Part shown: one piece after another, positions 26,002 through 35,843 of the stretch
Numbering within the stretch: the first letter of the stretch is position 1
Layout of the letters: each line of letters begins with the position of its first letter
NCBI RefSeq assembly: GCF_010671925.1
Contig: NZ_JAAHIH010000003.1
Coordinates: 558,001-622,000 of the forward strand
Source: Moorena sp. SIOASIH
GTDB lineage: Bacteria > Cyanobacteriota > Cyanobacteriia > Cyanobacteriales > Coleofasciculaceae
DNA: 64,000 nt
Direction of reading: 5' to 3'
Position numbers and translations under genes: made by a program
Notes under the pieces: model-generated
What the model was told of the DNA's origin: nothing
What the model saw: the letters and a program-made list of their open reading frames with translations, nothing else
Database searches by the model: none

Positions 26002-26838
26002 TTGTCACCCTCATCTGCGTATTTGTTAATCTCCCACGGCAGTCATGACCTACGTCCCCAGCGGGCTATGGAACAATTGGCTCAGTTGCTGCGAATTCGA
26101 CTAGCCTCTCAGGAGGCTAGGGCTACAGAGATAATCTTACCGAAAATCTCACCACAGGGCAGCAGTGGTGACGGTGATCTGTTAACAGCTAACGGTTTTT
26201 CCAGTCAACCGTCAACCGTTAATAGTCAACCTTTGGTAGGTACAGCCACTTTAGAACTAGCTGATATACCCCTACATGAGCAAATTGTCCGATTTGCTCA
26301 GCTGGCTAAAGGTGCTGGCTGTAAGGAATTGAAACTATTGCCCCTATTTCTATTGCGGGGAGTACATGTCATGGAGGATATTCCTTGGCAAGTATCTCTA
26401 GCGCAACAGAAATTAGGTAGTGAAATCGTGATTCATCTACTGCCTCACTTGGGATCTAATCCAGCTTTGGTGAGGCTGTTGACAAATCAATGGGCAAAGC
26501 TAGATGGCGATGCCAAGATTTTGTTGTCCCATGGAACGAGCCGCCCTGGGGTTCAAGAAGAAACGGGGGCTGTAGCTAACCAGTTGGGGGCTGTGGCGGC
26601 CGACTGGTCAGTACAGCCGTCCCTTTGGGAGCAGGTCTCTATAATAGCAAACTCTGGAGCAAAAAGGATTGCCATTTTGGCATATTTTCTTTTTGAGGGA
26701 AGAATTACCGATGCGATCGCACAAATGTTACTGGAGATACAGCAAAAGTTCCCTCAAGTGCAGTTGAATCTCGGAAAACCGATTGGTGTGAGTGAGGCAT
26801 TAGTGGATTTGATTATGGATGGGATTAGGCAGCAATGA
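26002..26838 (+). CDS. cbiX: Sirohydrochlorin chelatase (CbiX/SirB type)
   Basis: 278 aa, TTG start inferred. Metal-site motifs of the chelatase family: YLLISHGSHDLRPQRAMEQL (catalytic His) and KLLPLFLLRGVHVMEDIPWQ (second His), with a repeat half ILLSHGTSRPGVQEET and RIAILAYFLFEG. It inserts Fe or Co into sirohydrochlorin on the path to siroheme/cobalamin. Odd: residues about 56-78 (LLTANGFSSQPSTVNSQPL) are encoded by AACCGTCAACCG-type repeat DNA, an apparent in-frame insertion. The stop overlaps the cobA start by 4 bp. Confidence 0.88.
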   Translation: MSPSSAYLLISHGSHDLRPQRAMEQLAQLLRIRLASQEARATEIILPKISPQGSSGDGDLLTANGFSSQPSTVNSQPLVGTATLELADIPLHEQIVRFAQLAKGAGCKELKLLPLFLLRGVHVMEDIPWQVSLAQQKLGSEIVIHLLPHLGSNPALVRLLTNQWAKLDGDAKILLSHGTSRPGVQEETGAVANQLGAVAADWSVQPSLWEQVSIIANSGAKRIAILAYFLFEGRITDAIAQMLLEIQQKFPQVQLNLGKPIGVSEALVDLIMDGIRQQ

Positions 26839-27641
26839 ACCACGAAGACATCAAGGACGTGAAGGTAGTGAGCAAGGCATGTTTGGGTAAAGTGTATTTG
26901 GTTGGGGCAGGTCCTGGAGATCCCGGATTGATGACCTTGAAGGGAAAGGGGTTATTAGAATTTGCAGATGTGGTAGTTTATGATGCCCTAGTCAGTCCGC
27001 AAGTGTTGAAGATGATTAATCCCCAGGCGGAACAGATTAATGCCGGAAAGCGCAGGGGTCGTCATTCCATGTTGCAGCAACAGACAACTGAGCTGTTGAT
27101 TGAGAAGGCCCACTCCCATCCAGTAGTAGTGCGCCTGAAAGGGGGAGACCCCTTTGTGTTTGGTCGTGGTGGTGAGGAAATGGGGGATTTGATCGCGGCA
27201 GGGGTGCCAGTGGAGGTGGTACCAGGGATAACCTCCGGGATTGCAGCACCAGCCTATCTGGGTATTCCATTGACCCATCGGGATTATAGTTCTTCCGTGA
27301 CCTTTGTCACAGGTCATGAGTCAGTGGGCAAGTATCGACCTCAGGTGAATTGGAATGCGATCGCAAATGGCTCAGAAACCATTGTGATTTATATGGGAGT
27401 TCATAATCTGCCTCGGATTGTCACCGAATTGTGTGAAGCAGGATTGAATCCCCAGACACCAGTAGTGCTGATTCGCTGGGGCACACGACCTGACTCCGAA
27501 CAGCTGGTTGGAACCTTAGAGACCATTGTCGCCCAGGTTGAAGCAACACAGTTTTCTGCTCCTGCGATCGCAGTCATTGGTAATGTGGTCAAGTTGCAAC
27601 AGCTTGAAGGTTTTTCACCGTTGAAGGTTGAAGGCGGTTGA
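26835..27641 (+). CDS. cobA: Uroporphyrinogen-III C-methyltransferase
   Basis: 268 aa. Typical SUMT motifs: VYLVGAGPGDPGLMTLKG, VVYDALVS, VVRLKGGDPFVFGRGGEE, VVPGITSGIAAPAYLGIPLT, THRDYSSSVTFVTGHES and VVLIRWGTRPDSEQLVGTL. It makes precorrin-2 from uroporphyrinogen III, the substrate path for the chelatase just upstream, with which it overlaps (ATGA). The last 12 or so residues (LEGFSPLKVEGG) run into the GGTTGAA array, so the original C-terminus has been replaced or extended by repeat DNA. Confidence 0.93.
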   Translation: MNHEDIKDVKVVSKACLGKVYLVGAGPGDPGLMTLKGKGLLEFADVVVYDALVSPQVLKMINPQAEQINAGKRRGRHSMLQQQTTELLIEKAHSHPVVVRLKGGDPFVFGRGGEEMGDLIAAGVPVEVVPGITSGIAAPAYLGIPLTHRDYSSSVTFVTGHESVGKYRPQVNWNAIANGSETIVIYMGVHNLPRIVTELCEAGLNPQTPVVLIRWGTRPDSEQLVGTLETIVAQVEATQFSAPAIAVIGNVVKLQQLEGFSPLKVEGG

Positions 27642-28031
27642 AGGTTGAAGGCGGTTGAAGGTTGAAGGTTGAAGGTTGAAGGTTAAGCGGTTGAAGGTTA
27701 ATCGGTTGAAGGTTGAAGGTTGAAGGTTGAAGGTTGAAGGTTAATCGGTTGAAGGTTAACCGGTTGAAGGTTGAAGGTTGTTCGCCTTTGGCGTTCGGTG
27801 TAGGGTAGGTTAACCGGTTTAAAGTTAACCGGCTGTAAGCTTCAACCTGTAACCTTTAACCTTTAACCTTTAACCTGTAACCTGTAACCTTCAACCAGTC
27901 AACCTTCAACCAGTCAACCTTCAACCAGTCAACCTTCAACCTTCAACCTGTAACCTTCAACCTGTAACCTTCAACCTGTAACCTTCAACCTTCAACCTTC
28001 AACCTTCAACCTGTAACTGGCTACCTGTAAC
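27605..28031. repeat. Inverted heptamer arrays (GGTTGAA)n ... (TTCAACC)n
   Basis: 27605-27785 is a run of GGTTGAA units with GGTTAATC variants, and 27837-28031 is a run of the complement (TTCAACC, CTTTAACC, CTGTAACC). About 50 bp of other sequence (GTTCGCCTTTGGCG...) lies in the loop. The two arms can pair over most of their length, giving a potential hairpin of about 180 bp per arm between cobA and por. Confidence 0.85.
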
Positions 28032-28091
28032 CGAAGATACTATTTTTGATCGCAACTTATTATGAGAGCCTAATAGGGTTAAGACAATTGA

Positions 28092-29078
<987 letters not shown>

Positions 29079-29254
29079 TAGTAAATTTAAGCATTCAGCT
29101 GTCAGCCGTCAGCCGTCAGCCTTGGGCTTTTCCCCAGACTTTCAATTCTGATTAATCTCGAACTATTAAATTCTACCTTTTGAGGTTTATGTTAAGCTGT
29201 TCGCGTAGCGTGAGCTTTAGCTCACGGCTGATAGCTGATAGCTGAATGCTTACG
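29079..29254. repeat. CAGCCGT heptamers and GCGTAGCGTGAGC palindrome
   Basis: CAGCCGTCAGCCGTCAGCC repeats, a TTCGCGTAGCGTGAGC/GCTCACGG palindrome and AGCTGAT units end 6 bp before the next ATG. Confidence 0.6.
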
Positions 29255-30079
29255 ATGAAAGACATTAAACAACTACTCCAAGCTATCTACTCTAAAGACT
29301 TGGAAGAGAAAAAAATTTGGTATTCTTCTGTTGCAGAAGCCTACGACCAGGCTAGACCACGCTATCCTCAGCAACTGATTAACCGTGCCGTGGAGTTAGC
29401 CCAACTTCCTGGCGATGGGATTATTCTTGAAGTGGGATGCGGTCCGGGCACTGCTACGACAGCATTTGCTGACTTGGGCTTCTCTATCGTTGCTATTGAA
29501 CCTAGCGAGGAATCTTGTCAGCTAGCGCGACATAACTGTAGCCAATATCCAGATGTAGAACTTATCAATAGTACCTTTGAAGAATGGCAGCTAGAAACTG
29601 GTAAATTCCATGCTGTTTTAGCAGCGACTTCTTTTCATTGGGTTTCCAAACAGATCCGGTATCAAAAAACAGCTGATGCTCTAAAAGAGAATGGGTTTCT
29701 GATTTTGCTATGGAATACGCCCCCTCAACCTAACCATGAGGTTTGCCAACTGTTGAATCAGGTCTATCAAACTTACGCTCCGTCTCTGAAACCCTATGAA
29801 GAGATAGAAACTCATCAACAGAACCTCAGCAAAATTGCAGAAACTGTTATTAATTCCGGGAAATTCAAAGACTTAGTATCGGAACAGTTGGTGTGTGACG
29901 TTACCTATAGTATTGATAATTATCTAGCGCTTTTGAGTACTTTATCACCTTATATAGCTTTAGACCCTGAGCAGGGAGAGTCTTTGTTTCAAGGGGTGAA
30001 GGAAATACTAGAGCTAGAATTAGGCAATAGTCTCGAAACTTCTTATCTCTCTGTTCTTCAGATTGCTAAAAAAATCTAG
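29255..30079 (+). CDS. Class I SAM-dependent methyltransferase
   Basis: 274 aa from ATG 29255; an earlier ATG at 29246 lies in the repeat. The first segment WYSSVAEAYDQARPRYPQQL and motif I ILEVGCGPGTATTAFADLG, then IVAIEPSEESCQLARHN, FHAVLAATSFHWVSKQI and LILLWNTPPQP, are typical of methyltransferase type 11/trans-aconitate-like enzymes. Substrate unknown; unconnected to neighbours. Confidence 0.82.
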   Translation: MKDIKQLLQAIYSKDLEEKKIWYSSVAEAYDQARPRYPQQLINRAVELAQLPGDGIILEVGCGPGTATTAFADLGFSIVAIEPSEESCQLARHNCSQYPDVELINSTFEEWQLETGKFHAVLAATSFHWVSKQIRYQKTADALKENGFLILLWNTPPQPNHEVCQLLNQVYQTYAPSLKPYEEIETHQQNLSKIAETVINSGKFKDLVSEQLVCDVTYSIDNYLALLSTLSPYIALDPEQGESLFQGVKEILELELGNSLETSYLSVLQIAKKI

Positions 30080-30267
30080 TGGTAAGCATTTAGCTTAAGC
30101 GCTACGCGCACGCTAAGCGAACAGCTTTCAGGTATTGGCCACGCTACTGGTCTGGTGTTGCGCTGAATGTTGTTTATCTTGTGTGAATATAAGAAATGGC
30201 AAATATTGTTGTTTAATGCCATTGATGCTAGAGTGGTGAAAGGTTTCTTCCCATACCAAGAATCGCA

Positions 30268-30510
30268 ATGAGCAGCAGCCTGAATATCCAGCTAACCGAT
30301 AAACTACGCCGCTATGTTGATATGCGGGCAAGCGATGATGATGTCTATGCAACCCCTAGCGAATACATCCGGGATTTGATTCGTCGGGATATGGAGGACT
30401 ATTTGATTGTGTCCGACATTATCCAAGGGCTACGGGAAATTAGGAATCAAGAATTTGTCCCGGAATCCATCCTCGATATTTTAGAAGAAGATAATCAGGA
30501 TTGTGACTAG
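30268..30510 (+). CDS. parD: ParD-type ribbon-helix-helix antitoxin
   Basis: 80 aa. N-terminal DNA-binding strand SLNIQLTDKLRRYVDMRAS, then YATPSEYIRDLIRRDMED as in ParD/CopG antitoxins, and an acidic C-terminal tail for toxin binding. The following toxin GTG overlaps its end by 8 bp, the standard autoregulated operon layout. It appears intact. Confidence 0.82.
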   Translation: MSSSLNIQLTDKLRRYVDMRASDDDVYATPSEYIRDLIRRDMEDYLIVSDIIQGLREIRNQEFVPESILDILEEDNQDCD

Positions 30511-30874
30511 GAAAAACTATCTCCTCACCCCCACAGCGCGGCGGCACTTACGGGAAGCCAAAGCATGGTCACGGGCCAGATGGGGCAATGAATTAACAAG
30601 ACAGTATTTTCATGACCTTGAAAAAGCAGCACAGTTTATCGCCCTTAACCATCAAAAAGTTGCGAAACGTCAGGAGCTGACAGGGGATACCTCTCTGTGT
30701 TTATATCCTGTTAGAGAACATTATATTGTCTATGAACCCTTGGGAGAAAAACGCATCGCCATTGCTGCTTTTATCCGTATGGGGAGGGATATTCCGACGT
30801 TACTTAGGAAACATGCCGTAACTTTAAAAGAGGAGCTTACCGAACTCCGAAAAAGTAGTTTGAACGATAATTAA
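30503..30874 (+). CDS. parE: ParE/RelE-family toxin
   Basis: 123 aa, GTG start inside the antitoxin end. YLLTPTARRHLREAKAWSRA, ELTRQYFHDLEKAAQFIA and CLYPVREHYIVYEPLGEKRI are the ParE/RelE core strands and helices. ParE types poison gyrase and RelE types cleave mRNA; the sequence favours ParE by its partner and length. Intact pair, in contrast to the decayed TacAT and VapBC modules in this window. Confidence 0.8.
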   Translation: MTRKNYLLTPTARRHLREAKAWSRARWGNELTRQYFHDLEKAAQFIALNHQKVAKRQELTGDTSLCLYPVREHYIVYEPLGEKRIAIAAFIRMGRDIPTLLRKHAVTLKEELTELRKSSLNDN

Positions 30875-31152
30875 TTATTTCTGGCGATAAAAAAAAAGTT
30901 TTGCTCAAATACATGAACAGGACTTACCAGTGAAGTCCAGTACAGATGACTTAATCCAAGCTTTTGTATGGGTATTTTTTGAATTATAACTTCATCTCAT
31001 AGATGATCATGTTTATCTTTGTCATCTACGACAAAAGATTGTAGCATAGACTAATCAGAATGTTGTTTGTTGGTGGCGTTTTCATCCCCATCTCTGAAGC
31101 CAGGGGCTTTCAACGCCACATTTTCGGAAATCAAACCCAAGGAGTATCACTT
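30875..31152. other. Upstream of leuS, with a solo IS605-like end
   Basis: 31072-31121 forms GTGGCGTT...AACGCCAC around TTCATCCCC...GGGGCTTTCA, the same left-end design as at 13155-13195. No right end is near, so it is a remnant. GGAG at 31141 is a likely ribosome-binding site for the leuS GTG. The rest is AT-rich and featureless. Confidence 0.45.
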
Positions 31153-33750
31153 GTGCAGTCACAATACAAACCCACCGAGATAGAGGAAAAATGGCAACAA
31201 ATTTGGGAAGAGCAAGGCTTGTACCAAACCCCCACAGAAACTGACAAGCCGAAATTCTATGCTCTGTCCATGTTCCCCTATCCATCGGGTAACCTGCACA
31301 TGGGTCATGTCCGTAACTATACAATTACTGATGTGATTGCCAGGAAAAGCCGGATGCAAGGCTATCGCGTACTTCACCCTATGGGTTGGGATGCCTTTGG
31401 ATTACCCGCAGAAAATGCTGCGATCGCTCGCGGGATTCATCCGGCTAAGTGGACATATCAAAATATTTCCCAAATGCGATCGCAATTAAAGCGCCTCGGA
31501 CTCTCCTATGACTGGGATTGTGAAGTAACCACTTGCTCGCCGGACTATTACAAATGGACTCAGTGGATTTTCTTACAGTTCTTCAACGCTGGACTGGCCT
31601 ACCAGAAAGAAGCAGCAGTAAACTGGGACCCCGTGGATCAGACCGTGCTAGCCAATGAGCAAGTGGATAGTGAAGGACGTTCCTGGCGTTCTGGAGCCAA
31701 GGTGGAACGGAAACTGTTGCGTCAGTGGTTCCTTAAAATTACCGACTATGCCGAAGAATTGCTCAAGGACTTGGATACCTTAACCGGTTGGCCAGAACGG
31801 GTGAAGCTGATGCAGGCCAACTGGATTGGTAAATCTGTTGGTGCCTATCTAGAATTTCCGATTGTTGGCTTAGATGACAGCTCATATCAGGGCTTAGATA
31901 ACAAAATTGGTGTATTTACCACTCGTCCCGATACGGTTTATGGCGTTACCTATGTGGTGCTAGCACCGGAACATCCGTTGACGGCCAAAGTTACTACCCC
32001 TGACCAAAAGGCTGCAGTTGAAGCCTTCATTGAAGAAGTCAGTAACCAAAGTGAACTGGAACGGACAGCAGAAGATAAGCCCAAGCGAGGGATTCCCACT
32101 GGTGGTAAAGCAATTAATCCCTTCACTGGGGACGAAATCCCGATCTTGATTGCTGACTATGTGCTGTATGAGTATGGTACTGGTGCCGTGATGGGAGTAC
32201 CAGCTCATGATGCCAGAGACTTTAAGTTTGCCCAGGAAAAGCAATTACCCATCAAAGTGGTGATTGTCCCAACCTCAGATCATGTCGAAACAGTTAATGA
32301 CACTCCTCTAGAAGCGGCTTACACGGAACCGGGCATTGTCGTGAATTCTGACCAATTCAATGGCATGGATTCCCTCAAGGCCAAGACCGGAATTATTGAC
32401 TATGCTGAACAACAGGGCTGGGGCAAAGCCCGAGTGCAGTATCGCCTCCGAGATTGGTTAATCTCTCGCCAGCGTTACTGGGGTGCCCCTATCCCTGTAA
32501 TTCATTGTCCTAACTGCGGCACAGTGCCAGTGCCAGACCAAGACCTGCCAGTAGAGTTACCAGAAGATGTGGACTTTAGCGGACGTGGTCTTTCTCCCTT
32601 GGCTCAATTAGACAGTTGGGTGAATGTACCTTGTCCCAATTGCGGTACACCAGCTAAACGGGAAACCGATACCATGGATACCTTTATCGATTCCTCCTGG
32701 TATTTCTTACGTTATCCCGATGCCCAGAATGACTCCGCTGTGTTTGATTCCAACAAAACCAATGATTGGATGGGAGTGGATCAGTATGTAGGGGGAATCG
32801 AACATGCTATTTTGCACTTGCTCTACTCGCGATTCTTTACTAAGGTATTGCGCGATCGCGGTTTACTCACCATTGATGAACCGTTCCAACGTCTTCTAAC
32901 TCAGGGGATGGTGCAGAATACGGCTTACAAAAATACCAAAACCGGTAAATACTTCGCTGTTGTAGATATCGATCCCAATGACCCTAAAGATCCAGACACT
33001 GGGGAACCGTTGGCGGTATTCTATGAAAAAATGTCTAAGTCTAAATACAACGGTGTCGCACCAGAAGATGTACTAGCTAAATACGGTACCGATACCGCCA
33101 GGATGTTTATCTTGTTTAAAGCACCACCAGAAAAAGATTTGGAATGGGATGATGCTGATGTAGAAGGGCAATTCCGTTTCCTTAATCGTGTCTGGCGTTT
33201 AGTATCGGATTTCGCCGTTAATGGTAGCACTAAACCTAACACCTCTAATGGTGATTTAACTAAACCGGAAAAAGACTTACGACGAGCAATTCATACCGCA
33301 ATTAAAGAGGTAACTGAGGATTTAGAAGGGGAGTATCAATTTAATACAGCGGTTTCTGAATTGATGAAGCTAAGTAATGGAATTACTGATGCTAAGTGTA
33401 AAGACTCCCCGGTCTATAAGGAAGGGATTGAAACCTTGATTACATTACTCGCTCCCTTTGCTCCCCATATTGCTGAAGAACTTTGGCATAGTCTGGGTCA
33501 TAGCTCCTCAATACACAATCAACCGTGGCTTGAGTATGATCCTGATGCTTTAGTAGCCGATGAAATTACCTTGGTTATTCAAATCAAAGGCAAAACTCGC
33601 GGCACTATTCAAGTTCCAGCTAACTCCGATAAGGCAGCCTTAGAAACCTATGCTCGGGAATCTGAGGTAGCACAGCGATATCTAGAGGGTAAGGAGATTA
33701 AGAAGGTAATTGTGGTACCCGGTAAATTGGTAAACTTTGTAGTTGTTTGA
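31153..33750 (+). CDS. leuS: Leucyl-tRNA synthetase
   Basis: 865 aa from GTG 31153 with GGAG 9 nt upstream; the frame is open to ATG 31060, but that part is made of an IS-like end. Class I synthetase motifs: HMGH in [19 protein letters not shown], the CP1 editing domain with [20 protein letters not shown] and [20 protein letters not shown] in [17 protein letters not shown], and the anticodon-binding C-terminal region. It charges tRNA-Leu. Essential, single-gene unit. Confidence 0.95.
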   Translation: MQSQYKPTEIEEKWQQIWEEQGLYQTPTETDKPKFYALSMFPYPSGNLHMGHVRNYTITDVIARKSRMQGYRVLHPMGWDAFGLPAENAAIARGIHPAKWTYQNISQMRSQLKRLGLSYDWDCEVTTCSPDYYKWTQWIFLQFFNAGLAYQKEAAVNWDPVDQTVLANEQVDSEGRSWRSGAKVERKLLRQWFLKITDYAEELLKDLDTLTGWPERVKLMQANWIGKSVGAYLEFPIVGLDDSSYQGLDNKIGVFTTRPDTVYGVTYVVLAPEHPLTAKVTTPDQKAAVEAFIEEVSNQSELERTAEDKPKRGIPTGGKAINPFTGDEIPILIADYVLYEYGTGAVMGVPAHDARDFKFAQEKQLPIKVVIVPTSDHVETVNDTPLEAAYTEPGIVVNSDQFNGMDSLKAKTGIIDYAEQQGWGKARVQYRLRDWLISRQRYWGAPIPVIHCPNCGTVPVPDQDLPVELPEDVDFSGRGLSPLAQLDSWVNVPCPNCGTPAKRETDTMDTFIDSSWYFLRYPDAQNDSAVFDSNKTNDWMGVDQYVGGIEHAILHLLYSRFFTKVLRDRGLLTIDEPFQRLLTQGMVQNTAYKNTKTGKYFAVVDIDPNDPKDPDTGEPLAVFYEKMSKSKYNGVAPEDVLAKYGTDTARMFILFKAPPEKDLEWDDADVEGQFRFLNRVWRLVSDFAVNGSTKPNTSNGDLTKPEKDLRRAIHTAIKEVTEDLEGEYQFNTAVSELMKLSNGITDAKCKDSPVYKEGIETLITLLAPFAPHIAEELWHSLGHSSSIHNQPWLEYDPDALVADEITLVIQIKGKTRGTIQVPANSDKAALETYARESEVAQRYLEGKEIKKVIVVPGKLVNFVVV

Positions 33751-33890
33751 TTGGGAAAAAGCGAACGCGCAGGGGATAGGTAATGGAGCTATCAGCTATC
33801 AGCTATCAGCTATCAGCTATCAGCTATCAGCTTCCCTGCACTCATCGCTATATATAGCTACAAAACAATCAGGTTCATTTACCAAGAGCT
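33751..33890. repeat. AGCTATC heptamer array after leuS
   Basis: About six tandem CAGCTAT units at 33787-33831, then a short AT-rich leader before ATG 33891. Confidence 0.65.
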
Positions 33891-34600
33891 ATGTCTGAAC
33901 AAAACGCACAAGTCTGTCCTATCTGTGGTTTGACACTCCCCGCCCGCTTATGGACGGGGATTCTTAGTTCCTCGACATGCCTTAAAATTAGCTATCCTGA
34001 AAGGCAATACTTAAGCCGAATACCCGTTTAAAAACCAAGTATTTAGTTTAATTTAACTAACCCCAGTGGGCTTATCTCCCTAAGCGTTGAGTTTCCTCAG
34101 TTCCCGTGTGCCCCACGGTACTTTTAGTTTTTAATGTTTGCTTTACTGGTTTTCGGTATCTGTTAGGATCCATACGTTTTTAATGAGGTTTTTCGCGCCT
34201 CAGGTGCTAACATCGCTTTACGTCGTGAAATTATGACAGTACCGACGAATCCTGTCTGTGTTAGGCCACCTTTCTATTCTAGCAGATTGTTTTAAAAGCC
34301 GTCCGTTGTTCGCGCAGCGTGGCCATAGGCCAAGTTACCGTAAGAATAGTGGAGCCTTATTTAATAAGTTTTTACCCTTTTTCTCATAGCCAGTCCCCCA
34401 TAAAGGCTCCACTATTAATCAGGTTTCTATCCAGCGAAGGACGGGGCTTGAAACCCAAATTTTTGGTCAAAATCATACCGGGAGGGCAAATAGAGGATAA
34501 GGTCATCTTTAGCGTGGGACCAGTGGGGACGAGAGCTATCCTTCACCAGCGCGTTTGTCAGTATGTTAAGAAACCCGGCTGCATCAATAAGAATCCATAG
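33891..34600 (+). pseudogene. 58-aa zinc-ribbon-like conserved protein split by an IS605 derivative
   Basis: The first 14 codons (33891-33932) read MSEQNAQVCPICGL and the last 44 codons plus stop (34466-34600) read VKIIPGGQIEDKVIFSVGPV, then GTRAILHQRVCQYVKKPG and CINKNP. Joining the two at the element ends gives one continuous frame with two Cys pairs (CPIC and C...C), a small cyanobacterial conserved protein type. Interrupted, so probably inactive, unless the element is lost by precise excision. Confidence 0.75.
33933..34465 (-). mobile_element. tnpB-less IS605 derivative, copy 2 (533 bp)
   Basis: The right end ACACTCCCCGCCCGC...GGACGGGGATTCT at 33933 and the left end GACGGGGCTTGAAACCCAAA...TTTTTG to 34465 match the tnpB element at 51557-53064. 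Inner hairpin CCCGTGTGCCCCACGG with TAAGCGTT upstream and GTAC after it is kept, although tnpB is gone. On the minus strand the left flank is TTTTGAC and the right end is followed by CAAACC, the same junction rule as in the other copies. A smaller AGTGGAGCCTT/AAGGCTCCACT inverted repeat lies inside (34349-34414). Confidence 0.78.
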
Positions 34601-34671
34601 CAATTATCAATGGGGTGATGTACTTTCCTCCTAAGCATTCAGCTATCAGCCATCAGCTATCAGCTTTTGGG

Positions 34672-34878
34672 CGTTGCTTAATAATGGAATGATTTTAAGA
34701 GTGAGGTGGAATGGGCATCTTGGTGGAACTGGCATCTTGCCAGTTTCATGCTTATTGTCGGGCGGGCAGGATGCCCACTCTACTCCTATTCAGTGGAATG
34801 GGCATCTTGCCTGTTACATTTTTCGGGCGGGCAGGATGCCCACTCTACTCCTATTCATTCGAAGATTCAGCAACCCAC
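34672..34878. mobile_element. MITE with IS1-like ends
   Basis: It starts GGGCGTTGCTTAATAATGGA and ends GATTCAGCAACCC as inverted ends. Interior: GAATGGGCATCTTG and GGGCGGGCAGGATGCCCACTC repeats (two copies each). Same family as 7913-8146 and 13294-13453. Heptamer-type CTGAATG repeats follow (34895-34950). Confidence 0.6.
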
Positions 34879-34969
34879 CATCTGTAGCCCATTAGCTGAA
34901 TGCTGAATGCTGAATGCTGAATGCTGAATGCTAATAGCTGAATGCTAATTCACTTTCGCAGTCCCTAAT

Positions 34970-35527
34970 TTACCTAGGAAGTTGCGCACCAGTAAGGTTA
35001 GCATTATCAAGGTTAGCGTTAGTCAAATCAGCGTTAATGAAATTAGCGTTACTGAGGTTAGCCCCACTCAAATCAGCACCATTGAGGTTGGCATTCAGAA
35101 AGGTGGTGTTACTGAGATCAGCACCCCTAAAGGAACTACCACTTAGGTCAGCACTGATGAAATTTGCCCACACTACGCTAGCACCACTGAAGTCGGCGCG
35201 ACTCATGTTGGCCCCTGTGGCGTAGGCTGAATCTAAGTTGGCATTGCGGAAGGTTGCCCCTGTGCCATCAATAACTCTCATTGCTGCACTTTCGAGCATG
35301 GCATCAGAAAGGTTAGCCCCACTGAGATTGGCTCCCTGGAGGTTAGCATATCTCAGGTCTGCTTCCCTCAAATCAGCTCTGGCTAGGTCAGAATTTACCA
35401 GGTCACAGCTTCGACATTCCTTAGTTTGCAGGAGTTGTAGATAATGCTCGCGCACTTCAGCATTGATAGGAGCGATTAACCCTAAGGAGGCTAGCAGTAC
35501 ACTAATTCCTAAGATTCTGAATTTCAT
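34970..35527 (-). CDS. Secreted pentapeptide-repeat protein
   Basis: 185 aa. A signal peptide is visible at residues 1-23 (MKFRILGISVLLASLGLIAP, INA). After a CxxC (CRSCDL) the rest is A(D/N)Lxx pentapeptide repeats (ADLREADLRYANLQGANLSG and so on), about 25 units, forming a right-handed quadrilateral beta helix. Probably periplasmic or luminal, where cyanobacteria have several such proteins. Function unknown; usually structural or protein-binding. Confidence 0.88.
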   Translation of the reverse strand: MKFRILGISVLLASLGLIAPINAEVREHYLQLLQTKECRSCDLVNSDLARADLREADLRYANLQGANLSGANLSDAMLESAAMRVIDGTGATFRNANLDSAYATGANMSRADFSGASVVWANFISADLSGSSFRGADLSNTTFLNANLNGADLSGANLSNANFINADLTNANLDNANLTGAQLPR

Positions 35528-35843
35528 AATTTCTGGCCTTATCTTGTTTTGCCTGTATTATGGCAGCGAAGTTCAAGAAATACCTATTATTTCTACCCTG
35601 ATTACTAATTACTTAAGCATTCAGCCGTCAGCCGTCAGCTGTCAGCCTTCAGCTAAAAGCTCACGCTATGGAACCGTCAGCTGATGTAACAGATATTAAA
35701 CCAATGCTTACTTGCTTGATTCAAAAGCACCATCTGTAGCCCATAAGCTGATAGCTGATAGCTGATAGCTGATAGCTGATAGCTGATAGCTGATAGCTGA
35801 TAGCTGATAGCTGATAGCTGATAGCTGATAGCTGATAGCTTAC
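35528..35843. repeat. CAGCCGT repeats and (AGCTGAT)n array
   Basis: 35617-35690 has CAGCCGT/CAGCTGT-type repeats. 35746-35840 is about 13 tandem AGCTGAT units ending 4 bp before the tex stop codon. Confidence 0.8.

Noticed and set aside
30503..30874. Chance ORF overlapping parD
   Set aside because: Rejected as a shadow: the RelE/ParE core is clear, so it is called as a toxin.
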